The position numbers and the translations under genes were made by a program. Of a stretch of DNA of 64,000 bases, positions 55,101 to 64,000 are shown piece by piece. Numbering within the stretch: the stretch's first letter is position 1; each line of letters begins with the position of its first letter. The stretch is from positions 2,666,001 to 2,730,000 of the forward strand of contig PYIU01000006.1 in assembly GCA_003415625.1 (NCBI GenBank), given 5' to 3'. The stretch is from Aquanectria penicillioides (lineage: Eukaryota > Ascomycota > Sordariomycetes > Hypocreales > Nectriaceae). The notes under the pieces are model-generated. The model was not told where the DNA came from. It made no database searches and saw only the letters and a list, made by a program, of their open reading frames with translations.

Positions 55101-57935
55101 CAAGGAGGTGTGTTCCCCGGTGGGAAAGGTTTGTGGCATGCCATCACTATGAGATGGGGTGAGAAGTTCCCAGCGGACACAGCACCTACAGTGAGGGTAT
55201 CCCAGGGCGTCTTGCGAGAAATGGTAAAGACGAAGGCCGTGGCTGAGCATTGGCACGCGTTTCGCGACAACAAAGGAATATTCTGCAAGTGCCAGATCGT
55301 TGTGCTGGAAGCCCGCGATCCGTTCTCACAAGCAGCTACGAGTCTAGTGGAAAAGATGAAGGAAGCTTACCCACAAGTATATCTCCCCCCACCCTTCAGT
55401 TTCCCCCCTGCTGCGGAATCACTCAAGGAAGGCCGCCGGGGTCGCCGACAGCTTGGAGTCGAAGTCGAAACCTTGGATGCCCCTGTTTACGTTGCCCAAG
55501 TTGCTGCGAAGAGAGCTATGAACGAACATGACGATGACGATAGTACCCCTCGCCCAAAGCGCAGAAGAGTAAAGACGGTAGATGTTTTCTCCTCTCCAGG
55601 AAGTCCCAGGAAAAGAGGATCTGTTAGTTGGGCCGGGATTGACCAGACTGACTACATTCCCCAGCCAATTTGGACCGGGCCCTCTGAGTATCTACTCACC
55701 CAAAAGCCCCTGGAAGGTGTCGAATTTCTTGCCCCAAATACCTTTCTGCAAGAGGAGCCTCCTGCAAGAACCTATAAACGCCGCCGGCTCTCAAAGGACC
55801 CTGATTGCGTGGATGCATTAATTGACCCACGGCTGACTTCAGAGGACACCACAATAAACGTAACGTTTGAAAAGGCAATTCCAGTTATTGGTGCGAACGG
55901 CACGTGGCCATATATTAGTGCCTTTGAGTTCGAAGCCCAGGATGCGAGCTACACACTACAAGGCTGGATGCCGGACGCGACCTGGTTCTCCTGGTCAGGA
56001 ATTGTTGAAGAGATTGAAAGTCGAACTACCGCAATTAGCGGGCTCAAACGTCAGCCCAGAACCAGTGCGGGACAGTATTATCGATTTGGAGACAGATTAT
56101 TCGCTTGTATGGATGTCGAGCGAGCATGGGCTGAGTCTTTCATCACGGCAGCTCCTAATGCCACTGGGCCTCATAACATATTCATTCGGTTCTGCATGGG
56201 TCGAGGAAACCTGATGATGCTGCCATCCGAATCTATAACATGGCCAACAAAGTGGCAATTCACAGCCCGATCATTTGCACTCGATAGTCAAGAGCACCGG
56301 GTTGAAGAATCTTCCACCAGTGATGGCGAAGACGCTTTCTCTTGGCCGATGTTGGCGAAACGTATGGTTCAATCCAGTAGGCCGCATACCGCCAGAGAAG
56401 AACCAGTGACCATCGATGAATACCCCACACGGCAAGAACATGCTCAACGTGGAAACGTGAAGCGAGTTCAGCTTGTGGCGAGAGCCTTGACGACACTTCC
56501 TCTGAGAACAGAAAAACTCAAAGATACCCAAGACAAAAGCACGGTAGGTAATCCAATCGAGAATGCAGATAGGGTTCTCGCGGCTTTTATCGCCGTACGT
56601 GTTCTTCTAGGAGGAGCCGATAAAGCAATCGACTGGGGCCTGTTGTTGAAAATTTTCCCAACCCTCAACCTCACACAACTCCGTCGGTTTTGGCTATCTG
56701 CTCGGAAAGAACAAGGCGCGTACGTTTCCAAGCTCACGAAAGACTTTCAAGATAGGTTCTTGATTGCATACCAAGATGATGAACTGCCTTGCATTGACTT
56801 TGACGACCCTTTGGAATATGATTGGCATGGGATAATTGCATGGACACTACGACTTCGCCATAGAGAAGGTGTCCAACTTCCATCAACACGAAGTGAATTA
56901 GCAAAACAATTCTCATCTCAAGAAATCCCCGTCCCCGAGGAGGATTGGAGAGAAAAGTTTTTCCATCCTCAGACTTCAGTGTTTTCTCGCTTTGAGGCTG
57001 CGACAGCGACGCCAGCAGCTGTTGCTGTGGACAACTTGGTAAATGATCACGGGCGCGGGCCAGAAATCACAGACCTCGATGTCGCCAGATCCTGGATCAG
57101 ATCTCTTTGCTGCACAGATGAGAGTCGATATTCGCCGCATGAGATCAAAGAAAAATTCTCTACATTGGCTAATGGGAATCCGAACCGAAATAACAAGCTA
57201 TTGAAGCAGGCAATTGATGATTTGACCCAACAACGTGTCATATGCAGAAGCAAGAAACCTCCATTGGGTGGTAGACCATACCGATTGAACGAATCATACA
57301 CCTACACTCTAGGGAAACTGGCCCAGCAATCAAAGTACCAAGAGGCAGCCGCCTTCAAGGCCAAGCTAGATGCAGTATTCCGTCATGGCCAAACTATGAG
57401 GGTGCCCTTTACCCTCAACGATGGATCCGTCCTCGCATTAACCAACCTGAATGCCGCTGAGAGGATCAGGCTCGTGCCAGTAGATGTGCCTCACATCCCC
57501 ATGGGGTTTGAACCTGGCAACTACGAAAGTCGCAAGTATCCGAAATCCTACTACCACTTTGGAATTGAGGTAGCGCCCACAGAAACGTACCAATATGACG
57601 AAGACATTGGAGTCCTCAAGGAGGCAGTCAAAGAGGGCCCACCCCTAGAGGGCTCCAGAGGAGAGCTACCCCAGTGGATCGACTTTTTTGGGCAGCGAGA
57701 TTCTGAACGATGGATGGATGTGTTGGGCGCCTTTTGTTTCATCTATGCTACGCGAGGCTTTATGACCATCGAGGGCATCTGCAGCGCGCTAAAACCTATC
57801 CTGGAAGAGTTCGAAGCACAAATGATTGTTGACTGGGGCAAGAAGACGGGTGTGCTCAAAGAATCGGAAGACGGGCTCGGCACCATGGTAGGAGAATGGT
57901 GGTGGCTGGCAGTCCCGTGGCAACTACGAAGATAA
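52114..57935 (+). CDS. TFIIIC B-block-binding subunit (Tfc3/tau138 type)
   Basis: This is the large DNA-binding subunit of RNA polymerase III factor TFIIIC, which recognises the B block of tRNA genes. The protein is 1885 residues. Exons are 52114-52180 and 52345-57935; the 164-nt phase-1 intron (GTAAGT donor) gives GGEQG-CSVSDVVDAI. The N-terminal region is a winged helix; residues about 130-240 include the B-block-type domain (WLLLLGIASTTSCGILQGDLGRLVDQDKRS). Two AT-hook-like motifs follow (KSKGRPKKKRGSKK at about 531 and KKRGRPRRGTK at about 671), then one C2H2-like finger (CEKCGGSWKNDIGLKYHLEK, about 695). The C-terminal half holds further helical domains and ends DGLGTMVGEWWWLAVPWQLRR, which is conserved in the fungal family. 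Confidence 0.88.
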
Positions 57936-58241
57936 TTCATCAATAAGGCGTGGCAGGGAGGACACAAAAGAAGCCCGACGAGGCCGTGATAGTGTGTGGG
58001 GTTGGAAAAGAAAGGTAGCACGCCATGTACAAGTACTGCGATAGCCCTCGAGGAGGAAACAGGACGACCAACGTCAAGGCACGTCAACAGGATGCATATA
58101 ATGATTCAAATAAGACAACCTGGTGCTTTGGATGCACACTTCGCTTTCCCATGTCATGCTGTGAATAACCAAACGCCATGCGCCAGCCCAGTACCAGCAA
58201 CCTCATCAACAAGCCAAGTAAACGCGAAACGACCGTGGAGG
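57936..58241. other. convergent 3' flanks of TFIIIC subunit and E2 genes
   Basis: 306 bp, no supported gene. Confidence 0.6.
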
Positions 58242-59351
58242 TCAGAGAGCAACCATAATTTTCAACACCAAGGCAACGAGAAGAACAACTAGTACCACGA
58301 TGAGCCGGTCCAGCCAGAGAGGCACGCCATCGTCAGAAGCTCGTCGCGCTGGCCGAGGTGGCACCGCCGTAGTCGAGTTCGCAGGTTGCGGAGCCGTCGC
58401 AGGAAGGGGAATGGTCCGGGTTGGGGTGGGGTTCCGTCTATCCGATGGCGGTGGTGAAATAGAGTGGTTTGTCGGGGGTGCCGGAGCAAGATCGGCATCG
58501 CTAGATACTGGCGCAGTCTGGACGAATCCCTCAGCAAGCTCAGCCGAGTCTGTTTCAGTGTTTGTCGCTTCTGGTTTCGCATCACCGTTCGTGTTATTGA
58601 ACCTCTTCTTGGCGTCCATCTCATCCCGCCAGCCCATGTTCAACTCCTTAGGAACCTCGACTTCTTGCGCGGCCGAGGAGGATTCCTTAGCGCGTTCCTC
58701 GCATTCCGTTATTATCTCCGCGTTGGTTTTGCCGCATGTAGGACACTTAAAGGCCGGTGATTCGGTCGCCAGCCGCTGCCGGACGGCATCAGTAGTCTCG
58801 AGGCCACCCAGCTGGCCACGGGCATCAGTTTCCATGAAGCTTCGGAGACTTTAACAGGGGATGAATGTTAGCGACGGAGAATCTACAATTCATGTGCCGT
58901 TCTAGGCGTAAGAGAGGAACGCTACATACGCTACTAGGGCTGTGCGGACGCCCCATGCGGGCTGCCATGTCTCCTCATGGTGGCCACTGATGCTCAGGCA
59001 GATTTCACGGTTGGCTTCAAAGCGGCCGCTTGGCGTCGTGAACCGGAAGCTTGGTGGTCGAAGCGGGTATGTAGGTGGCAGTACAATACGTCCGTGGTAG
59101 ATACCATCGTTGTAGACCGAGTTGGGCGGCCCTCGGAGGGTGAAGTGCCACTCGAAAAGATCCGATTCGAGGGGTTCGGCGTAGTAATCCGGAGATGGCG
59201 AGTTGGAAATCTCAGCGGCTTCGCGGACTATCACGTGTATTGTTAGAATAAAGAGTCACGGTGGGACATAATAAGTGGGAAAGTGGAAGTGGCAACACTG
59301 ACGAATGCGCCGGATAGTTGGTGACTTGGTGCTGAACTTTGGCGTTGTCAT
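58242..59351 (-). CDS. ER-anchored ubiquitin-conjugating enzyme, UBE2J/Ubc6 type
   Basis: A tail-anchored E2 of ER-associated degradation, 317 residues. Exons are 59351-59303, 59227-58930 and 58848-58242; the introns (75 and 81 nt) restore IRRILREAAEIS and VALRSFMETD. The catalytic domain occupies about residues 1-140, with FEWHFTLRGPPNS, LPPTYPLRPPSFRF and the active-site Cys at about 93 in REICLSISGHHEETWQP. As in UBE2J enzymes, the usual His-Pro-Asn is replaced by a TPSGRFE segment. A C-x2-C motif (KCPTCGK, Cys 151 and 154), a Pro/Ser-rich linker and a C-terminal membrane span (LIVVLVVLLVALVLKIMVAL) complete it. The ICLSISGHH-type core suggests the J1-like branch rather than Ubc6 itself. 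Confidence 0.92.
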
Positions 59352-60289
59352 GTCTGGGTCGTGTTGTGTATATATATATTTATATATTTGCACAAGGCCG
59401 TGGGTCTATTATACGGTTCCGTTCTTCTCGGCTGTTTAATCGAGCGCGTCGTCTCTATATACAAGCTTGGTGACTTCAAGGCCAGCTCGAGGTCAGGGTG
59501 AATGGGTGGTGGTAGTGGTGGTGGTGGTGGTGGTGGTGGTGATACGGCTGACTGGCGTTTTGCGTGGGTTGTCTCAGAAGGGGGTCGCTAAATGGGCGAA
59601 GGATGCGGGACGACGGAGGAACTGTTCAAGGAGCAAAGGTCTCCAAATATTGGCGCCTTCGATTTCTGCAGCGATACGTAGACAAACTAGAGTGACTTAA
59701 ATGTTGAACGAGTTGTTTCTGGCAGCCACTATGCGTACAAGTAAGGAGGAGGTGTTGCAAGATGTTGAAAGGCGCGAACGTTGGGTACACGCAATGTGGT
59801 AACTTATAAAAGTAGGTACCGACCAAGACGACACGGGTTTGAACATGTGCATTACTCGTGCTTGCTACGTAGGTACGTACCTAGGTACCGAGAGGTGGGA
59901 CACCAAGGTGGGCGGAGTGAGTGGGCGCTGCCCCCTTTAGTACATGTAACCCTTTAATGGAGATATCTCTTATTTTTACCTGCCTAGCGTGTTCTCTGCA
60001 AGAATGCTCCTCTGTCACCCAATCAAGTTGTTCCATTACGTAATCAGACACTCGTCGGTATTGGCCCGGCTTCAACTCTCGCCTTTCGATATTGAGCATC
60101 GCCTTCATCCCTCTCAGGCCGTGTTACCATCGCCGTCTCGCAATCCCAATCGGCTACCTGGTGCGTCAATTGATCGCCCAACTCCTTCTTCAAATACGTA
60201 CATTACACTCGATCCGCTAATCCTGAGTCTCCTCAGCCCCTCGGCCGTTAAGCCTTGTCCTTTAGTTCCTCGCGAGCAACTTCAACACT
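59352..60289. promoter_or_regulatory. divergent region between the E2 and complex I subunit genes
   Basis: 938 bp between start codons reading apart. It contains a GGT trinucleotide repeat at 59505-59541 and the palindrome-rich TAGGTACGTACCTAGGTACC at about 59870-59889. Confidence 0.6.
59505..59541. repeat. GGT trinucleotide microsatellite
   Basis: About twelve units with one interruption (GGTAGT). The valine-run open frame across it is not a gene. Confidence 0.85.
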
Positions 60290-60619
60290 ATGGGTGCCTC
60301 CCACCACAACACCATCCCCTCGGGTCCTCCCAGGCCCCCCGTCGCCCACTTGCCGCGCATCTACCGATTCACTGCAACCGCTCTGGGCGCTGGAATGTGG
60401 TTCTGGGTGAGTTCCACCCTCTGGTGGTCCTTGAATATCGCCATCTTGGCCATTAAAACTGACCGTTGCTTCCGTAGCTCATGTACCGAGCCAAGAAAGA
60501 GGGTATGTCTGACCTTGATCGACCTCATATTCAACCATTCGTCCCAATTCGCAAATTCTTACGTGATGCTACCTCTAGGTGCGGTCCTGCTTGGTCTCAA
60601 GCACCCGTGGGACCATTAA
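60290..60619 (+). CDS. mitochondrial complex I subunit, NDUFB2 (AGGG) type
   Basis: A 60-residue accessory subunit of NADH:ubiquinone oxidoreductase in the inner membrane. It has three exons: 60290-60406, 60478-60502 (only 25 nt) and 60579-60619. The introns are 71 nt (phase 0) and 76 nt (phase 1). The joined protein reads MGASHHNTIPSGPPRPP, then a single hydrophobic span around FTATALGAGMWFWLMY, then RAKKEGAVLLGLKHPWDH at the C-terminus, which matches the fungal family in length and end. The frame also runs on through intron 1 by chance, but the spliced form is clearly the conserved one. Confidence 0.88.
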   Translation: MGASHHNTIPSGPPRPPVAHLPRIYRFTATALGAGMWFWVSSTLWWSLNIAILAIKTDRCFRSSCTEPRKRVCLTLIDLIFNHSSQFANSYVMLPLGAVLLGLKHPWDH

Positions 60620-61179
60620 GCGATGATTCCGTGTACGATTATCCCCCAAGCGACTTTGATGAGGTGGGCGCCGGCCTGAAATGCAACACCACCGGAATAT
60701 GGTACATAGATTATATGGAGAGGAAAAGAAAAAAACCCAGAATGAAAAAAAAAATAGGAGACGATGTCAATCACATTTCCCAAGCTTAACTACTCCAACA
60801 AATGCAGGTGTCCCTCTTCGGTAACAGACCACGTTACAGATATGTCACTGGTTTGACCAAACTACCGCCCAGCTCTTCTTTATATTCCGATTGTTCCTTG
60901 TAGACGGTAGGCTGCCCAAGATCCAGACAGTTTCGAGTTACCATCATGTGCAGTCGCGTAAGGTGTCGAGGTCCGGGCCACAAATGGGTTTGGAGCCTTT
61001 CAACCATACTTGATTATCGTTTCAGTTCTTATTTTTTTCTTTCTTCTCTTTTAACTCTCTACAACCGGAACCCCTCAAAGGGAAAAAAAAGCTTGGATGT
61101 TCTGTCTTATCAGCAGTGCACCATTGAGTTCGAAACGGACCGCCATTCCGCTCGGCATATCCAAGGTCAAGACGTCTGT
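60620..61179. other. convergent 3' flanks, no supported gene
   Basis: 560 bp between the complex I subunit and P5B ATPase stop codons. A purine-rich stretch at 60716-60770 lies in the 3' flank of the complex I gene. Confidence 0.6.
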
Positions 61180-64000
61180 CTATATCCGAACTGACTCTAG
61201 AATGACTTTGTACTCCTTCCGCTTCTTTGGTACACCAGTCAGTCTCTGCTTTGCATTGCCGATAAGTCTAGCCAATCGCGAAGCAATGTACCGTTCGAAT
61301 GCCCAGGCCACCGCGACGTAGCCAATGCCTAATAGAATCAAGAAAAGCTCATAATCCAAACTCATTTTCGTCAGTTCCATGAGATCTGTAGCCCACTTAG
61401 CCGGCGCCAAGATGAGATATACTGTCAACATCAATAATAGCAGGCTCGTTGTTGTGAAAGGCCCTGTCAAGCATTAGCTCCGTCCATGGTTTATTTGCCT
61501 TGCCATTTCGATATGACGACTTACAATTTTGAGTTATCCGTTGTCGAAACGGCGCTCCGGCATTGAGAATGAAGCCGGAAAAAATGTATTCAAAACATGA
61601 TGACAAAAAAAGTGCTGTGTTCTCGGAATTCTGGGTATCTGGTTCATCATGATTGACTTTGGGGGGGATGTACCAGGGCTGCTCCTTGACAGTCACATAG
61701 GCCACGGCTTGAAATGCAATGCAGATAACCATCAGCCCTAGCAATGGGGTGAGGACCTTGCGGGAGACAAGATCTGCGGTGGGACGTTTCCGGCACAGCG
61801 TGGGCGCTGGGCCCGCCCATCCCATGAATATTGCAATAGGAAGAATGAGTGCCAGATCAATGAAGAGATATTGGAAGTCGCCTAGGTTCGAGGCCTTAGC
61901 ATAAAGGAAGGTGACCGATGTGAATTGTATCGCAGAGTACAAACTCATGTACTTGAAGCAGCTGAAGCTCGTCACTAGAGCTGCTCGACCCTCCCTGTTT
62001 CTGGTCAGCCTGGTATAGTATTGTTGGTGCCTCATGACCTACTTGATTACTTCTAGCACACAGCGGATATCAAACACCCTTGATGTGAAAGGGGCTGCTA
62101 CAGAAGCTTCGGCCTCAGAAAGTGAAATGCCAACGTCCGCTGCCTTGAGGGCGCCACAATCGTTGGCGCCATCTCCACAGAAGCCGCAAGTATAGTCGAT
62201 GCTTTGCAGTTTCTCAACTAATTCATGCTTCTCATCTGGAGACATTCTTGCAAAAACCTTCCCGGAAACCAACATCTAGTTCACGTCATCAATATCGCTA
62301 CAAGGCTACCAGTAGGGGGGAGAAGGAAATGTAAAAGGATTCTCACTCTTTGAAGGACCAGTGGGGACGCGTAGTCGATGATCCAGCGGAATACATCTCC
62401 ACTAACGGCTAAGGAGTAATTACGCAGGTTCAGAATATCGAACGGGAGCGATGCATCGGCTTCCGGGGGAGGAGGTTGAGGCTATTCCCGTCAGCAATGA
62501 ATGTCATATTAGAAAAGCAATATTTACCAGCAACGTAGACTCGTCGAGGCAGTACAAGCTGTTGTCAATACTTTCCCATCGTATGAGAGCACTAGGGTCG
62601 CGGGAATGCCCTGAGAAGTTAGCGTCTTCACACACACACACACACCATATATAGGACTCTTGTTTGGCTTACCTTGGACAAATCGAGGGACAAAACAGTG
62701 GGCATTTCTGTTCATAAGACCACACTCTCGTGCTACGCTGATAGCTGTCAAGATGTTGTCTCCTGTCACCATCACAGCACCAATATTCGAAGCAAGTAAT
62801 TCTTCCAGCACATCCGATGTGGTAGGTTTTAGCTTGTTCTCAAAAATGATGAAACCAATGAAATCGAGATTGCTTTCGACATCGGCTCGGCTCATCTTCT
62901 GGGCCTTGACCCAGCTCAGCTTCTTGAGATGGCGAGTAGCGCATCCGATGACTCGGTACCCTTTGTGGGTGTACGAAGAAAGTAGCTCATCATAATCATT
63001 TGGAACTTGGTAGGAAAAGTCAGTCGCATTTCAGGGCAATTTTCTCGCTTCGCTTACAGCTCTCTGGGCGGCAAATTTCTCGCATGGCCTCAGGGGCACC
63101 CTTTACAAAAATGTCACCACTCTTCTGACCAAATTGACGAACAATAACACTGGCTCGTCGCAATTGGGAAACGAACTCAAAGGATTTGAGTACGCCGAGC
63201 TCGAGGTTGGCCTAATGAGCGATTGTTAGTGTTACAGGTTTCACCAGAACGTTCTAAGCACACACATTAGGAGGCCTTGCGATTGATGGCGCCAGTCCAC
63301 CTTGTTCTTCATCGTCACCTTCGCCCGATGTTTGTTTTCCTTCTTCGTAAGACCACCTAGTGAATTCAAACATCTTGAGGTCCAACGGATCCCCAACGAG
63401 CTCGTTCTCAACAGATCTTAAAGAGTGGCAGGTAGCCATTGTGTGCAGGGCTGCTCGAAAACTGCTTTGAGGGCCATAAAGCACAGCTTCTGCAAGCAGA
63501 AGTTGAGGCTCCGTAATGATTTCGCTAAACTTGGTGGTTTCGCGGTGAACAACTCGGACTCCAAGCACATCCAGACCATCCTCGGTCAAAGTTCCAGTCT
63601 TGTCGAAGCACATTATGTCAAGTTTGCCGCCCACATTAACTCGCTGAGGGCTAATGCAAAATATCTGTTTCTTCTTGAGTCGGCTGAGAGCAAAGTTTGT
63701 CCCAATTGTCAGGGTAGCTGGTAAAGCTGGAGGCACCACAATTGTTATGAGATCAAGGGCTCGAACAATGACTAGATGCCAGGCAATCCCAAGCCTAATG
63801 AAGTTGACCAAAGATGCGGCGAAGCCTATGCCCGCGACAACAGCCATTACGCTAATGTACCTAAATGAATCACGGTAGAACTTGAAGCCCGATGGCTTTG
63901 GAAATAACATTGAGCGCACGAGAGCGCCTTTCGTTGTGTTAAAGCCAGTGCGGACAACAAGCGCAAGCGCAACAGCATCCCCATCTTGGTCTTCTTGAGG
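61180..64000 (-). CDS. P5B-type ATPase (Ypk9/ATP13A2 family), 5' part outside the window
   Basis: A vacuolar or lysosomal P-type ATPase; the animal homologue ATP13A2 exports polyamines, and the yeast protein protects against heavy metals. Eight exons are visible: 64000-63266 (cut by the window edge), 63211-63058, 63005-62673, 62610-62528, 62481-62347, 62275-62043, 62000-61525 and 61463-61180. Every junction is in phase. The P5B signature PPALPATL lies in the fourth span ([18 protein letters not shown]). The phosphorylated Asp is in [10 protein letters not shown] (about 63604), the nucleotide-binding motif is KGAPEAM, and the hinge is [14 protein letters not shown] (about 62175). The last six membrane spans follow and the protein ends [14 protein letters not shown]. 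No inactivating change is seen. The introns are 46-71 nt, with one of only 42 nt (62042-62001). Confidence 0.93.
62632..62644. repeat. CA microsatellite inside a P5B ATPase intron
   Basis: About six CA units within the intron at 62611-62672. Confidence 0.7.

Noticed and set aside
59467..59700. Open frame with a run of valines
   Set aside because: Produced by the GGT microsatellite in a divergent promoter region.
1..64000. tRNA or rRNA genes, CRISPR arrays, secondary-metabolite or defence clusters
   Set aside because: I looked for box A/B patterns, repeat-spacer arrays and large synthase motifs and saw none I can support; a tRNA scan could still find one.

Overview
The window is nuclear DNA of a filamentous ascomycete (Pezizomycotina, most likely Sordariomycetes, and probably Hypocreales). 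The reasons are short introns (mostly 46-90 nt) with GT...CTNAC...AG signals, moderately GC-rich coding DNA, a SCAP with the fungal N-terminus, a SamB/Mub1 MYND protein, an AIM6-like phosphodiesterase, a RIP-type AT-rich transposon relic, and recurring intergenic ACCTAGGT-type motifs. The order assignment is an inference from gene content; no rDNA or marker gene is present.

Layout. 1-5 kb: a possible gene end at the left edge, a DUF4202 protein (minus) and a Myb/SANT-like protein (plus) that share a divergent promoter region. 5.5-6.5 kb: a divergent 14-3-3-like protein (minus), followed by about 5 kb without a gene I can support. 11.5-15 kb: a SCAP homologue (sterol-sensing domain plus WD40), minus strand. 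16.9-17.2 kb: a 325-bp MITE with TA target duplication. 18.0-22 kb: a five-exon JMJD7-type hydroxylase converging on the rRNA methyltransferase SPB1. 22.4-29.3 kb: the mitochondrial dynamin MGM1, a Zrg17-type CDF protein (minus), and an unrecognised protein with two C-terminal membrane spans. 29.3-34.3 kb: gene-poor. 34.3-38.6 kb: MUB1/SamB converging on the ribosome-assembly factor EBP2. 39.5-42.4 kb: a 55-codon pheromone-precursor-like gene, cyanase (cynS) and an AIM6-like protein, all minus strand.

42.85-50.01 kb: a complete, dead Ty1/copia retrotransposon on the minus strand. It has 259-bp LTRs and an ATTAG target duplication. Its interior is eroded by C-to-T and G-to-A changes (RIP), but motifs of integrase, reverse transcriptase and RNase H can still be read. 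A 152-bp fold-back element follows at once. 50.6-64 kb: a CCDC137-like protein, the TFIIIC B-block-binding subunit, an ER-anchored UBE2J/Ubc6-type E2, a small complex I subunit (NDUFB2 type), and a P5B ATPase (Ypk9/ATP13A2 type) that runs off the right edge.

The host genes are mostly housekeeping and show no biosynthetic or defence cluster. The most interesting item is the tiny gene at 39516-39683. It encodes three tandem YPLGC-x-[IL]-M units, the last ending exactly in a CAAX box (CTIM), has no visible signal peptide, and has its own TATA box. It fits the a-type or hybrid (h-type) peptide pheromone precursors of ascomycetes. Exon boundaries throughout were derived by reading splice signals and matching phases; no transcript data were available.
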